A stretch of 64,000 bases of DNA from Haloarchaeobius amylolyticus (GCF_026616195.1 NZ_JANHDH010000001.1:1860001-1924000), one strand, 5' to 3'. Shown: positions 44,342 through 53,822, counted from the first letter of the stretch. A program made the numbers and translations. Notes: generated by a model from the letters alone, not told the origin.

Positions 44342-45073
44342 GTGACACCCTTCCCCGACTTCGCAGTGATTCCGGCCGTCGACATGCAGGACGGCGAGGT
44401 GGTACAGCTCGTCCAGGGCGAACGCGGCACCGAGAAGACCTACGGCGACCCCGTCGAGGCCGCCGAGGACTGGGTCGCACAGGGCGCGAGCACGCTCCAC
44501 CTGGTCGACCTGGACGGCGCGTTCGAGGGCGAGCGCAAGAACGCCACCGCGGTCGCGGCCATCCGTGACGCCGTCGACGTCGACATCCAGCTCGGGGGCG
44601 GCATCCGGACGGTCGAGGACGCCGTCGGCCTGCTCGAGAGCGGCGTGGACCGGGTCATCCTCGGGACCGCCGCGGTCGAGAACCCCGACATCGTCGCCGA
44701 CATCTCGGCGGAGTACCCCGGCAGCGTGATGGTCAGCCTCGACGCGAAAGACGGTGAGGTCGTCGTCTCGGGCTGGACCGAGGGCACGGGACTGGACCCC
44801 GCCGAGGCCGCCACGCGCTACGAGGACCTCGGTGCGGGCGCCATCCTCTTCACCGACGTCGACGTCGAGGGGAAACTCGAGGGCGTCCAGACCGGGCCGG
44901 TCCGCCGGGTCGCCGACGCCGTCGACATCCCCGTCGTCGCCAGCGGCGGCGTGGCGACCCTCGACGACGTGCGCGCGCTCCGGGACGCGGGCGCGGCCGC
45001 CGTGGTCGTCGGCACCGCCCTCTACGAGGACCGGTTCACGCTCGAAGAGGCACTGGCCGCGGTCGCGGAGTAG
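44342..45073 (+). CDS. hisA: Phosphoribosylformimino-AICAR-P isomerase (HisA)
   Basis: 243 residues, TIM-barrel isomerase of histidine synthesis. Catalytic Asp residues are in PAVDMQDGEVVQL and TDVDVEGKLEG, and the two phosphate-binding loops are QLGGGIRTVED and VVASGGVATLDD. GTG 44342 is chosen because it starts the family motif (VTPFPDFAVIPAVD) and matches the TATA distance. It is separate from hisI and hisB, as is common in haloarchaea. Confidence 0.96.
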   Translation: MTPFPDFAVIPAVDMQDGEVVQLVQGERGTEKTYGDPVEAAEDWVAQGASTLHLVDLDGAFEGERKNATAVAAIRDAVDVDIQLGGGIRTVEDAVGLLESGVDRVILGTAAVENPDIVADISAEYPGSVMVSLDAKDGEVVVSGWTEGTGLDPAEAATRYEDLGAGAILFTDVDVEGKLEGVQTGPVRRVADAVDIPVVASGGVATLDDVRALRDAGAAAVVVGTALYEDRFTLEEALAAVAE

Positions 45074-45203
45074 CCGCGGAACCGCCGGTTCTCGGGACGG
45101 TCTATCGTATCCGGCCTCTACACGTGCGTAGTCGTCACTGACGAATCGAGCACGCTGGGGAGATGAGTACGTGAGGAGAGCACGGCGCGGGAGCGCTGGT
45201 GTT

Positions 45204-45276
45204 GGTGTGGGAGTGGAGGGCTGGTCTGTGTGAGAGCTGGTGTGGGAGTGGAGGGCGTTCGTGGTGGTGTGGGAGT
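45204..45276 (+). repeat. Direct repeats in the hisA-membrane protein gap
   Basis: GGTGTGGGAGTGGAGGGC occurs at 45204-45221 and 45239-45256, with a shorter copy GGTGTGGGAGT at 45266-45276. The rest of the 202-base gap after hisA is GT-rich with no promoter or gene seen. The function is unknown. Confidence 0.6.
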
Positions 45277-45521
45277 CACTCCGCCCCGTACCCGTGCCCG
45301 GCCACGAGCGCGAAGAGGTTCAGCGAGAGCAGGACGAGGAAGGCCTGCGTCTCCGCGGGCGATTCGATACCGGACGCGAGCAGTGACAGGTGCGCGAACG
45401 GGAGCGCGATGGCCAGCCAGAAGCTAGCCGTGCGCAGGGGGGTCAGGAGCCGGTCCGTGTCGAATCGCTCTGCGAGCGAGCCGGGGATCAAGGGGAGTTG
45501 TTGTGGCGTTGCGGGGGACAT
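45276..45521 (-). CDS. Small membrane protein
   Basis: 81 residues with two hydrophobic segments (about 33-50 and 58-75). No family recognised. The start at 45521 is preferred; the longer frame (45566) adds 15 residues. It ends within the direct-repeat region downstream, so that repeat overlaps its last codon. A TATA-like GTTTATGG on the minus strand at 45565-45571 precedes it. Confidence 0.65.
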   Translation of the reverse strand: MSPATPQQLPLIPGSLAERFDTDRLLTPLRTASFWLAIALPFAHLSLLASGIESPAETQAFLVLLSLNLFALVAGHGYGAE

Positions 45522-45810
45522 CGGGAACACCTCGTGGGCACTTCCAGCTACGACGGGGTACCCCATAAACCGGGGCGAGCCTTTGGTCGATTTCGAGACG
45601 TTTTACGAGTGGCGCCAGAACGTTTCACAACTGCTCAGATTCTTTTAGACCTTTTAGAACCACTTCTCAGCAAATAACCCAAATCATGCTAACGCGTGCC
45701 ATCATCAATTCTGTGATGATTCGGTTCGGCGGTTCGACGCCCCACACCCCCCAGTGTCAACACGCACCGAGAGCGCAATCGCTTTGCACGCGGGGCCGCT
45801 GGATGGGAAC
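45522..45810. other. Divergent spacer of 289 bases
   Basis: AT-rich parts (TTCTTTTAGACC, direct copies of CTTTTAGA at about 45640-45658) suggest promoters in both directions. The inverted repeat at 45701-45720 lies here. The end near 45784 is the likely hisB promoter. I see no gene. Confidence 0.5.
45701..45720 (+). promoter_or_regulatory. Inverted repeat upstream of hisB
   Basis: ATCATCA (45701-45707) and TGATGAT (45714-45720) form a perfect 7-base repeat with a 6-base spacer, 90 bases before hisB. It may be an operator for a histidine or amino-acid regulator such as the ACT-domain protein two genes on. Confidence 0.45.
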
Positions 45811-46398
45811 ATGACCGACCGAGCCGCCGCGGTCACGCGAGAGACCGGGGAGACGGACATCGAGGTGACCCTCGACGTCGACGGCGACGGCGAGAGCGAG
45901 GTCGACACCGGCGTCGGCTTCTTCGACCACATGCTCACCGCGTTCGCCAAGCACGGGCTGTTCGACCTCACCGTCAGGTGCGACGGCGACCTCGAGATCG
46001 ACGACCACCACACCGTCGAGGACGTGGCCATCACGCTGGGCCAGGCGTTCGAGGAGGCACTGGACGACAAGCGCGGCATCGTCCGCTACGCCGACCGCAA
46101 GGTCCCGCTCGACGAGGCGGTCGCCGGCGTCGTCGTCGACGTCTCCGGCCGGCCGTACTTCGAGTTCGACGGCGAGTTCTCCCAGCCCTTCGTCGGCGAG
46201 TTCACCAGCCACATGGCCGAACACTTCGCGATGTCGCTGGCGATGAACGCCGGCCTCACCCTGCACTGCGAGGTCTCGGGCGACAACGCCCACCACGAGG
46301 TCGAGGCGCTGTTCAAGGCGCTGGCGCGCTCGCTGGACGACGCGACCCGCATCGACGACCGCCGGAGCGACACCCCGAGCACGAAGGGCCAGCTGTAG
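45811..46398 (+). CDS. hisB: Imidazoleglycerol-phosphate dehydratase (HisB)
   Basis: 195 residues, a monofunctional dehydratase of histidine synthesis. Manganese-binding motifs [13 protein letters not shown] and [17 protein letters not shown] are present, with the expected [13 protein letters not shown]. The start ATG 45811 is chosen over the longer in-frame extension. It is followed 57 bases later by an ACT-domain regulator. Confidence 0.96.
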   Translation: MTDRAAAVTRETGETDIEVTLDVDGDGESEVDTGVGFFDHMLTAFAKHGLFDLTVRCDGDLEIDDHHTVEDVAITLGQAFEEALDDKRGIVRYADRKVPLDEAVAGVVVDVSGRPYFEFDGEFSQPFVGEFTSHMAEHFAMSLAMNAGLTLHCEVSGDNAHHEVEALFKALARSLDDATRIDDRRSDTPSTKGQL

Positions 46399-46455
46399 GG
46401 CTCCCCTAACCGGCAATCCACACCGATAAAACCACGGAGCGTCTCTGTCCGCGCA

Positions 46456-46959
46456 ATGTTCGACGAGATCATGGAGAAGTTCGAGGGCTCCCCCAGCCAG
46501 CAGGCCGTCATCCGGCTGTTACTCGAACGCGGGTTCTCCGTGAACGACGACGGGCGGGTCGTCTCGGGGGGCATCGAGATTCCGAACACCGGCATCGCCC
46601 GCGAGATCGGGGTCGACCGCCGGGTGGTGGACTCGACCACCGACGCCATCCTCGCCGACGAGCAGCTCCGGCGCATCTTCCAGAACATCTCGCAGGTCCC
46701 GAGCCTGATGGACCTCGCACCGGTGCTCGACCTCACCGTCCTCACGGTCGAGGTGACCGACGCCGAACAGCAGGGCATCGTCGCGACCATCACCGGACTG
46801 CTGGCCGAACACGACATCTCCATCCGCCAGACCATCAGCGAGGACCCCGAGTTCACCGACGAGCCGAAGCTCCACCTCGTCACCGACCAGGAGCTGCCGG
46901 GCGACCTCATCAACGAGATACGGAACCTCGACTTCGTCCGGAAGATCGAGCTACAGTAG
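46456..46959 (+). CDS. HTH-ACT transcription regulator
   Basis: 167 residues. The first 80 residues look like a winged helix (QQAVIRLLLERGF, GIAREIGVDRRVVDSTTDAIL), the rest is one ACT domain (about 92-165) of the type that binds amino acids. Position after hisB fits a ligand-responsive regulator of amino-acid genes. No targets are known here. Confidence 0.85.
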   Translation: MFDEIMEKFEGSPSQQAVIRLLLERGFSVNDDGRVVSGGIEIPNTGIAREIGVDRRVVDSTTDAILADEQLRRIFQNISQVPSLMDLAPVLDLTVLTVEVTDAEQQGIVATITGLLAEHDISIRQTISEDPEFTDEPKLHLVTDQELPGDLINEIRNLDFVRKIELQ

Positions 46960-47010
46960 TCCCGAGGCCCGAACCGACGCGCTATTGGGGCCGGCTTCCC
47001 GAGTACGACC

Positions 47011-47523
47011 ATGGACGAGAAGGTCGAGACCGCCCTTCGCTTCGTCGCCGCCCAGCTCGCGGTGGCGACCGCCGCCATCCACCTCTGGCTGGGGTGGCGC
47101 GCGCTCTTCGCCTACATCAACGCCGGGCGCCCCTTCACCGACCCCCGGATGGTCCTGTTCGTCCTCTCCGCCATCGCGGTCCCCGTCGGCCTCGCGCTGG
47201 CGGCCGCCGGGATGCGCCGCGACTACGTCTACAGCCTCGGTATCGGCCTCATGCTGTGTTACCTTGTCGGCTGGCTGCTGTTCGGCGGCCACCCGCAGCC
47301 GGGACAGCTACAGATCGCGCCGGCGTGGACGGCCACCGGCGAACACACCCACGGGTCGGTGCTCGCGACGCTCGTCGAGCACCTCTTCTCGCAGTGGGAA
47401 CTGCTCGCGAGCAAGGTCATCGAGACGGTCCTGCTCGGCATCCTCGTCGTGTTGCTCCGCGAGGAGCGACGCGCTTCGGCCGGCAGTGAGGGCGACGCTG
47501 CCGACGCGGAGGCCACGGCGTGA
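47011..47523 (+). CDS. Four-helix membrane protein
   Basis: 170 residues with four membrane helices (about 10-30, 48-68, 75-95, 125-148) and a short acidic tail. No motif or family recognised with confidence. Its stop overlaps the GTG start of the YigZ gene, so they may form one unit. Confidence 0.75.
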   Translation: MDEKVETALRFVAAQLAVATAAIHLWLGWRALFAYINAGRPFTDPRMVLFVLSAIAVPVGLALAAAGMRRDYVYSLGIGLMLCYLVGWLLFGGHPQPGQLQIAPAWTATGEHTHGSVLATLVEHLFSQWELLASKVIETVLLGILVVLLREERRASAGSEGDAADAEATA

Positions 47524-48119
47524 CCGAGACCTTCCAGACCGTCGCCGGCCCCGGCGAGGCACGCTTCGAGATTCGTGGCTCCGAGTTCATCGGCCACGTC
47601 AGACCGGTCGACAGCGTCGAAGCCGCCGAGGCGTTCATCGCGTCCGTCGCGGACGAGTACGCCGACGCGACCCACAACGTGCCTGCATATCGGGTCCGGG
47701 CCGACCCGCTCCGCGAGTGGTCGAGCGACGACGGCGAGCCGACGAGTTCTGCTGGAAAACCCGCCCTGAACGTGCTCACACAGCGCGAGGTCGAGAACGT
47801 CGTCGCGGTCGTCACGCGCTACTACGGCGGGACGAACCTCGGCGTCGGCGGCCTCGTCCGGGCGTACTCCCGCGCCGTCAAGGAGGCCGTCGACGACGCC
47901 GGCGTGGTCGAGGAGCGCCCCCACGAACGCTTCGCGATAACGGTCGATTACGACGACTCGGGGTCGGTCCGGGGCATCCTCGAATCCGAGGGCGTCGACT
48001 TCGAGGCCGACTACGAGGCCCGGGTCAGTTTCGACGTGCGCGTCGCGGTCGCCGACGGTGCGGCACTGCGGGACCGCATCCGGAGCGCGACGAGCGGGCG
48101 CGCCGAGATCTCGGACTGA
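47520..48119 (+). CDS. YigZ/IMPACT family protein (UPF0029)
   Basis: 199 residues. The N-terminal domain has the YigZ pattern AYRVRADPLREWSSDDGEPTSSAGKP and YYGGTNLGVGGLVRAYSRA, the C-terminal domain is UPF0029-like. These proteins are linked to translation control in eukaryotes; the archaeal function is unknown. GTG 47520 overlaps the previous stop (GTGA). Confidence 0.92.
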   Translation: MTETFQTVAGPGEARFEIRGSEFIGHVRPVDSVEAAEAFIASVADEYADATHNVPAYRVRADPLREWSSDDGEPTSSAGKPALNVLTQREVENVVAVVTRYYGGTNLGVGGLVRAYSRAVKEAVDDAGVVEERPHERFAITVDYDDSGSVRGILESEGVDFEADYEARVSFDVRVAVADGAALRDRIRSATSGRAEISD

Positions 48120-48167
48120 GGCGCCACACCCACACGTTCTTTGTCCCCGCCAGCCGTGGTCGGGGCC

Positions 48168-50204
48168 ATGCAGACCGTCGAACCAGCCGACTACCGCGAC
48201 CTCGCGCTCCCGTCTTCTCCCGCCGTCTCCCCCGGGGGCGAGCGCGTCGCGTTCGTGCGGACCGTCCCGAGCGACGACGAGTCCTACGAGAGCACCGTGT
48301 ACGTCGCCCCGGTCGGTGGCGACGAACCGGAGCAGTTCACCCTGACCGAGGGGCAGGACTCGGCCCCGACGTGGAGCCCCTCCGGCGACCGCCTCGCGTT
48401 CGCCAGCACCCGCGGCGAGGACGACGACCGCCAGCAGCTGTGGGTGATGGACACCGACGGTGGCGAGGCCCGGCAGGTCACGTCGGTCGTCGGCGGGGTC
48501 GACTCGCTAACGTGGAGCCCCGACGGCGACCGCGTCGCCTTCCTGCAGCAGGTCACCCAGCAGGACCGCGAGGCCGACCGCGACCGCGAGGTCGACCCGG
48601 AGTACGACGAGGAGGAACCGGACCCTCGCGTCATCGACCGCACCGTCTACCGCGCCGGCACGCAGTACATGGACGGCCGCCGGAGCCACGTCTACGTCGC
48701 CGACCTCGCGGACGACTCGGTCCGCCGGCTCACGACCGGTGACGTGGACCACGTCGGCGTCGACTGGGTCGACGGCGAGACGCTCTACTACAGCCGGAAG
48801 GTCGGCGACGACCCCGACGACTCGCTGACGTTCGAGATACTCGAACAGGACCTCGAGACCGGGACGGAGACGACCCTGACCACCGACACCGGCTGGGGCG
48901 CCCAGGTCCGCACGACAGGCGACGGCCGGGTCGCGTACTTCCACACGCCGAAGGAGCGGACGACGCTGCGCCAGACCGAGGTCCGGGTGTACGACCCCGC
49001 GAGCGACGAGACGTACACGCCCACCGCGGGTCTGGACCGGACGATGGCCTACGAGGCCGACGTGCGCTGGGGCGCCGACGAGGAACGCCTCTACTTCCCG
49101 ACGCCGGAGGGCGGGTCGGTCGTGCTGCGCCGGGTGCGCTGGGACGAGGGCGAATCCAGCGACGACACCACCATCGTCGCCGGCAGCGGCATGCACCTGA
49201 CCGACTTCGACGTGGGCCGTGACGTGGCCGCGTTCGTCGCCAGCGAGTGGGACCACCCCGGCGACCTGTTCCTCTCGACGCCCGGCGGCGGCGAGGGGAC
49301 GCGGTGCACCCGGCTCAACGCCGACTACCTCGAGGACCGCGCGGTCTGCCAGCCCGAGGAACTCGCCTTCGAGAACCCCGACGGCGACGAGATACAGGGC
49401 TGGCTGTTGACCCCGCCGGACGTCGACCCCGACCGGAGCTACCCCCTCGTCGTCGAGGTCCACGGTGGCCCACACGTCATGTGGTCGCCCTCGGACACGA
49501 TGTGGCACGAGTTCCAGTCGCTCGCGGCCGCCGGCTACTGCGTCTTCTTCTGCAATCCCCGGGGCTCCGCCGGCTACGGCGAGGCGTTCATGGCCGCCAT
49601 CGAGCGCGACTGGGGCGCGGTCACGAGCGCCGACGTGCTCGCGGGCGTCGAGACGGTCTGTGCCCGCGACGGCGTGGACGCCGACGAGGTCTTCCTCACC
49701 GGCGGCTCCTTCGGCGGCTACATGACCGCCTGGCTGGCCGCCCACAGCGACCGCTTCCGGGCGACCGTCGCCCAGCGCGGCGTCTACGACCTGCTCGGGT
49801 TCTACGGGTCGACCGACGTGGCCTACAAACTGGTCGAGGGCGACTTCGGCGCGCTCCCGTGGGAGGACCCCGAGTTCCTCTGGGAGCACTCGCCGGCCGC
49901 CCACGCCGCCGACATCGACGCGCCGACGCTGGTGTTGCACGCCGAGAACGACTTCCGGGTGCCCGTCGACGGCGCAGAGATGCTGTTCCGGTTCCTCCGC
50001 CGGACGGGCACCCCGACGAGGTTCGTGCGCTACCCGCGCGAGGGCCACGAACTCTCGCGGTCGGGGGAACCGGCCCACGTGGTCGACCGCATCGAGCGCA
50101 TCCAGCGCTGGTTCGACGGCTACTCCGACCACCGGGAGGTCCCACCCGCACTGGAGCGCGACCGCGACGCCGGCCTCTCGGCGGGCGAGGACGACGAGGA
50201 GTGA
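48168..50204 (+). CDS. S9-family prolyl oligopeptidase-like serine peptidase
   Basis: 678 residues. An N-terminal beta-propeller with TolB-like repeats (WSPSGDRLAFAST, WSPDGDRVAFLQQ) gates a C-terminal alpha/beta-hydrolase. The catalytic triad is Ser514 in GGSFGGYMTAW, Asp595 in HAENDFRVPVD and His627 in REGHELSRSG. No signal peptide, so it is cytoplasmic and probably degrades peptides. ATG 48168 is used because the longer TTG start at 48141 adds only nine residues. Confidence 0.95.
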   Translation: MQTVEPADYRDLALPSSPAVSPGGERVAFVRTVPSDDESYESTVYVAPVGGDEPEQFTLTEGQDSAPTWSPSGDRLAFASTRGEDDDRQQLWVMDTDGGEARQVTSVVGGVDSLTWSPDGDRVAFLQQVTQQDREADRDREVDPEYDEEEPDPRVIDRTVYRAGTQYMDGRRSHVYVADLADDSVRRLTTGDVDHVGVDWVDGETLYYSRKVGDDPDDSLTFEILEQDLETGTETTLTTDTGWGAQVRTTGDGRVAYFHTPKERTTLRQTEVRVYDPASDETYTPTAGLDRTMAYEADVRWGADEERLYFPTPEGGSVVLRRVRWDEGESSDDTTIVAGSGMHLTDFDVGRDVAAFVASEWDHPGDLFLSTPGGGEGTRCTRLNADYLEDRAVCQPEELAFENPDGDEIQGWLLTPPDVDPDRSYPLVVEVHGGPHVMWSPSDTMWHEFQSLAAAGYCVFFCNPRGSAGYGEAFMAAIERDWGAVTSADVLAGVETVCARDGVDADEVFLTGGSFGGYMTAWLAAHSDRFRATVAQRGVYDLLGFYGSTDVAYKLVEGDFGALPWEDPEFLWEHSPAAHAADIDAPTLVLHAENDFRVPVDGAEMLFRFLRRTGTPTRFVRYPREGHELSRSGEPAHVVDRIERIQRWFDGYSDHREVPPALERDRDAGLSAGEDDEE

Positions 50205-50681
50205 GGTGCCACAGTGTGAGAAACGTTGGCACATTGACGGTCGTTTCGTCCGGAACGACTCGACCCCGACCCCACCGCCCGCATGCGGTCTAGAGGTGAA
50301 ACGAGGGGGTTCGCTCGGTGCCACACGTCCCCCAGCCGTCGGCGGTTCCCCAGCACTCGATAGAGCTACTGGGGTCGGGTTCGTGCGCAGCAGTTTAGCC
50401 CGCGAGCGTCGCGCCCGCGGGTGGTCTCGACCCGAAACGGGAGGGTCCGGTGTCTCGCCGGGGCCGGTGGCGGGCGTCGTCACGAACGATAGCGACAACT
50501 CGATACCACTCGATAGCAGTTCAGGGGTGTGTTTCGTCTGGTCGGCCGACGGCTCGACCACGCCCCAGTCGTGCGGTTCGCACCCGAAACCAGGGGGTTC
50601 ACGCCGTCGGTGACACCAGCAAGAATCGACGGGACTGGCCGGTTATTCCCCGTCGCCGCTGGTCGGTCCGGTGCGCACACG
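50205..50681 (+). repeat. Three-unit ORB-like repeat array in a gene-free region
   Basis: Each unit holds a TTTCG-type element and, 54 to 55 bases further on, GAAAC followed by a G-rich run: unit 1 TTTCGTC 50244-50250 and GAAACGAGGGGGTTC from 50298; unit 2 GTTCGTG at 50379 and GAAACGGGAGGGTCC from 50434; unit 3 TTTCGTC 50532-50538 and GAAACCAGGGGGTTC from 50586. Units 2 and 3 also share CACTCGATAG (50354, 50507). The G-rich arm recalls Orc1/Cdc6-binding ORB elements. No gene or TATA site was seen apart from the approach to the GNAT gene at 50682. Confidence 0.6.
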
Positions 50682-51191
50682 ATGCCACCCACGCTCGAGC
50701 TCCGCCGGTACCAGCCGGCCGACCAGGACCGCGTCCGCGAACTCCACGAGGCCGCCATGCGGGAGGTGGGCGCCTACGTCGCGGACGCCCCGGACACCGA
50801 CCTGGAGACGATTCCCGAGACCTACCTCGCCGAGGGGACCTTCCTCGTCGGCGAGGTCGACGGGCGCATCGTCGCGATGGGGGCGCTCCGGCCCGCGACG
50901 GGCTACATCACCGAGTTCGTCGACGACCTGCCCGAGACGACCGCCGTACTGAAGCGCATGCGGGTCGACCCCGCCCACCAGCGCCAGGGGTACGGGAGTC
51001 GCCTGCTCGCGGCGCTCGAGGACAGGGCGCGCGAGCTGGGCTTCACCGAGCTGGTGCTCGATACGACGCCCACCCAGGTCGCGGCAAAGCGGCTCTACGA
51101 GTCACACGGGTACGAGCAGGTACAGCGAGAACAGGTACGACTGGCGGGCGAGGAACTCGTGTTGCTGTGCTACCGGAAGTCGCTCGAGTGA
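50682..51191 (+). CDS. GNAT-family N-acetyltransferase
   Basis: 169 residues, one GNAT fold. The acetyl-CoA loop reads RVDPAHQRQGYGSRLLAAL, followed by LVLDTTPTQVAAKRLYESHGY, standard for the family. The substrate is unknown. ATG 50682 is preferred over the upstream frame, which crosses the repeat array. It is convergent with the zinc-finger protein at 51193. Confidence 0.93.
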   Translation: MPPTLELRRYQPADQDRVRELHEAAMREVGAYVADAPDTDLETIPETYLAEGTFLVGEVDGRIVAMGALRPATGYITEFVDDLPETTAVLKRMRVDPAHQRQGYGSRLLAALEDRARELGFTELVLDTTPTQVAAKRLYESHGYEQVQREQVRLAGEELVLLCYRKSLE

Positions 51192-51192
51192 G

Positions 51193-51399
51193 TCAGTCGA
51201 CGATGATGTCGTCGTCCTCGATGACCGGGCCCTCCTTCTGGGGCTGCATCTCCTGCTGGTAGCGGTCGATCCACGTCGCGAAGCACTCGGGGCAGAGCCG
51301 CTGGGCGTCTATCTGGGTCCGGTCGACCGCGAGTTGGACCGTCCGGGACAGCGCGTCCGAGACCGGTTCCCCACAGTCGTCGCACGGGTCGTCGCTCAT
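51193..51399 (-). CDS. Small zinc-finger protein
   Basis: 68 residues. CDDCGEPV and CPECF give a CxxC/CxxC zinc knuckle pair, and the tail is acidic (DDDIIVD). Such small CxxC proteins are common in haloarchaea and mostly unassigned. It ends two bases from the GNAT stop on the other strand. Confidence 0.82.
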   Translation of the reverse strand: MSDDPCDDCGEPVSDALSRTVQLAVDRTQIDAQRLCPECFATWIDRYQQEMQPQKEGPVIEDDDIIVD

Positions 51400-51461
51400 G
51401 GGGCAACCGTTGCGGTCCTGCGTTAAAGGCGTTCAGGTCGGTCCGAAGGGTGACGGCCGGC

Positions 51462-52139
51462 TCAGGTAGTCCGGAACGCCCGGTCCCCGGCGTCGCCGAG
51501 GCCGGGCACGATGAAGCCGTCGTCGTCGAGGTGGTCGTCGATGGCGACCGTCAGCAGGTCGGCCGCGGGGACCTCCTCGCCGACGCGGAGCAGGCCGTCG
51601 GGGGCGCTCACGGCCGAGAGCACGATGAGGTGCTCCGGGTCGGGCGCCTGCTCCTGGACGTGCTCGAGGACGGCGCACATCGTCGAGCCGGTCGCGAGCA
51701 TCGGGTCGGCGACGATGACGGTGTCCTCCTCGTGGATCTCGGGGAGCTTCACGTAGTCGATGGTGATGGGGAACTGGCCGTCCTCGTCGCGCCCGGCCTC
51801 CTCGTCGCGCGAGGCCGAGATGACGCCCTGGCGCGCCCGCGGGAACGCCTTGAGCAGCCCCTCGACGAACGGGGTCGCGGCCCGGAGGACGTTGATGATG
51901 ACGACGTCGTCGAGCCCCTTGACGCGCTCGCCCATCGTCGTCTCCAGGGGCGTCTCGATCTCGACGTACTCGGTCTCCATCCGGCCGTCGATGATCTCGT
52001 ACCCGCAGATGCGGCCCAGTTTGACCAGGCCCTTGCGGAACGCGACCTGTTCGGTCTCGATGCTTCGGAGCTTCGACAGCGTGTCCTTCGCGAGGGCGTG
52101 CGTGACGAGGTACGCGTCGCCCCGGTCCTCGATGGTCAT
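51462..52139 (-). CDS. upp: Uracil phosphoribosyltransferase
   Basis: 225 residues. It converts uracil plus PRPP to UMP in pyrimidine salvage. The PRPP loop is [20 protein letters not shown], and LLRAATPF-like [13 protein letters not shown] with SRDEEAGRD supports uracil specificity. The length fits the family. It is divergent from the DUF5828-like gene, with a 112-base spacer. Confidence 0.95.
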   Translation of the reverse strand: MTIEDRGDAYLVTHALAKDTLSKLRSIETEQVAFRKGLVKLGRICGYEIIDGRMETEYVEIETPLETTMGERVKGLDDVVIINVLRAATPFVEGLLKAFPRARQGVISASRDEEAGRDEDGQFPITIDYVKLPEIHEEDTVIVADPMLATGSTMCAVLEHVQEQAPDPEHLIVLSAVSAPDGLLRVGEEVPAADLLTVAIDDHLDDDGFIVPGLGDAGDRAFRTT

Positions 52140-52251
52140 ACGTAGACGACCAGCGGGAGCGAGTATAAAGTCCCTGAAAGTCGTGTGCGCGCCCCGGTAA
52201 CACGACCGCTGGAAGGTTTATGGCGCATGGTGGCTTAGGGGCCAACGACCG

Positions 52252-52944
52252 ATGGAAGAGAGCATCTCCGGGTTCAAGGTGCGTGGTGAGTGGCACGACG
52301 TCGTCGAACACGGCGAACGTGTGACACGCGCGCTCAGGGACCTCGACGCGAACACCGGGGAGTACACGGACGCGTTCGACGAGTGGGACGAGTGGCGCCC
52401 GAAGGCGACCGAGACGATCGAGAAGGACGTCCCGGCGAAGACGGCAGAGCAGGCCAGCGTGGGCGAAGGACAGGGCGAGAAGGCGGGCAAGGACCCCAAC
52501 GAGGACGTCCAGACCGCCGGTGAACGACTCAGCGAGTCCTACGAGAGACTCGAGGAGGGCGACACCGACGACGCGGTGGACAAGTGGAACGAGTCCATCG
52601 AGTACGTCGCGCGGGCGGCCGACTCCGCGGGTCGGAAGGCCCTGCGGAAGGTCGAGAGCACCGTCTACCAGCGCGTGATGACCCAGCTCGCCCCGTACTA
52701 CTTCGACAACGAACTCGTCTCCGCGAACCTCCAGCAGACCGGCAGCCGCGAGGAGGCGTTCATCTTCGAGGTGAACGTCAACGACGACGACCTCAAGCCG
52801 GAGGTCGCCGACCGTCTGTACGAGTACGAGGACACCGTCGACCGCTGGCACGTCGACGTCGAGAAGGAGACGTCCCAGATAGAGGCCGCAGAGGGTGTCG
52901 AGCCGCCGAAGTCCGAGGACCGCTCGAAGCCCTCGACCAACTGA
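52252..52944 (+). CDS. DUF5828-like acidic protein
   Basis: 230 residues, acidic, no membrane segment, mostly helical with one beta-rich part near the C-terminus (EEAFIFEVNVNDDDLKPEVADRLYEYE). It matches my memory of DUF5828, a haloarchaeal family without known function. A TATA-like GTTTATGG (52217-52224) lies about 31 bases before the start. Confidence 0.8.
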   Translation: MEESISGFKVRGEWHDVVEHGERVTRALRDLDANTGEYTDAFDEWDEWRPKATETIEKDVPAKTAEQASVGEGQGEKAGKDPNEDVQTAGERLSESYERLEEGDTDDAVDKWNESIEYVARAADSAGRKALRKVESTVYQRVMTQLAPYYFDNELVSANLQQTGSREEAFIFEVNVNDDDLKPEVADRLYEYEDTVDRWHVDVEKETSQIEAAEGVEPPKSEDRSKPSTN

Positions 52945-52953
52945 TTCTCCGGC

Positions 52954-53760
52954 CTAGCGCTGCTCCGGGTCGAGCCAGTGGGCCGACGGCGACTCGCGGT
53001 CGCCACCCTCCGCGCCGACGAGCTCTTCGACGAACAGCATGGTCGCCGCGTTCGCCGCGACCGCGAGCGGCGCCGTCAGGAGGATGCCGAGCGCGACGCC
53101 GACGATGCCGATGTTGTAGACGACCAGCGAGAGCGGGAACGAGACCGCCGCGGTGAACAGCAGGTACTGGACCGCGAACGAGAGGTACTCGCCACCGTCG
53201 GTGCCGAGGTCGTAGCTGCGACCCAGCGCCGCGATGGCGCCGCGGCCCTCGACCACGACGAGGTAGGGCGCGGCGTAGAACAGGTAGCCGAACAGCAGGA
53301 CCAGCGGGACGGCGAGCAGGCCGAGGCCGCCGAGTGCGAGCCCGGCGACCAGCAGCCCGACGCCGGTGACGTACGTGAACACGACGACGCCGAGCATGGG
53401 GACGAGGTGCTCGCGGGCCGCGGCGACCGGGTCGACCTCGCGCCCGTGGAGCTGTCCCCGCATCCGGCCGAGGTAGGCCGCGGTCAGGGCCGCGTCGGCC
53501 GCCAGCGCGACCGGCGTCAGGAAGAACAGCGGCGAGACGGTGATGCCCTCCGTGACGGGGACGTTCACGAACGCCGAGATGCTGCCGAGTCCGGTCGGCA
53601 GGCCGAACCGGAGCGAGAGCACGTCGTTCGTGGTGAGGAGGCGGCGGAGGCGGTCCACGTACAGCAGTGACGCGAGCAGGGGGAAGGCGTAGAGGAGCCG
53701 GTCACCGGAGACGTGCGGCCAGCTCCGGCGGAAGTAGGTGGTGAGCAGCCGGGAAGCCAT
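52954..53760 (-). CDS. Polytopic membrane protein
   Basis: 268 residues with about six hydrophobic segments and an acidic tail (EGGDRESPSAHWLDPEQR). The layout resembles DUF4013-like haloarchaeal membrane proteins but no motif supports a function. It is divergent from the PiT transporter at 53845 with an 84-base spacer, which could carry shared control. Confidence 0.72.
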   Translation of the reverse strand: MASRLLTTYFRRSWPHVSGDRLLYAFPLLASLLYVDRLRRLLTTNDVLSLRFGLPTGLGSISAFVNVPVTEGITVSPLFFLTPVALAADAALTAAYLGRMRGQLHGREVDPVAAAREHLVPMLGVVVFTYVTGVGLLVAGLALGGLGLLAVPLVLLFGYLFYAAPYLVVVEGRGAIAALGRSYDLGTDGGEYLSFAVQYLLFTAAVSFPLSLVVYNIGIVGVALGILLTAPLAVAANAATMLFVEELVGAEGGDRESPSAHWLDPEQR

Positions 53761-53815
53761 GCGCGGGAGTACCCCGTACCCGGGCAAAGGGTTTGGGGAG
53801 TCGAGACGACACCGA

Positions 53816-53822
53816 CTTATAG
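53816..53822 (+). promoter_or_regulatory. TATA element of the second PiT gene
   Basis: CTTATAG centred 26 bases before ATG 53845. Confidence 0.6.

Noticed and set aside
50205-50681. Possible coding frame through the repeat array (extension of the GNAT gene)
   Set aside because: The frame 50529-50681 has unlikely composition and the GNAT fold starts at 50682. The periodic motifs explain the sequence better than coding.
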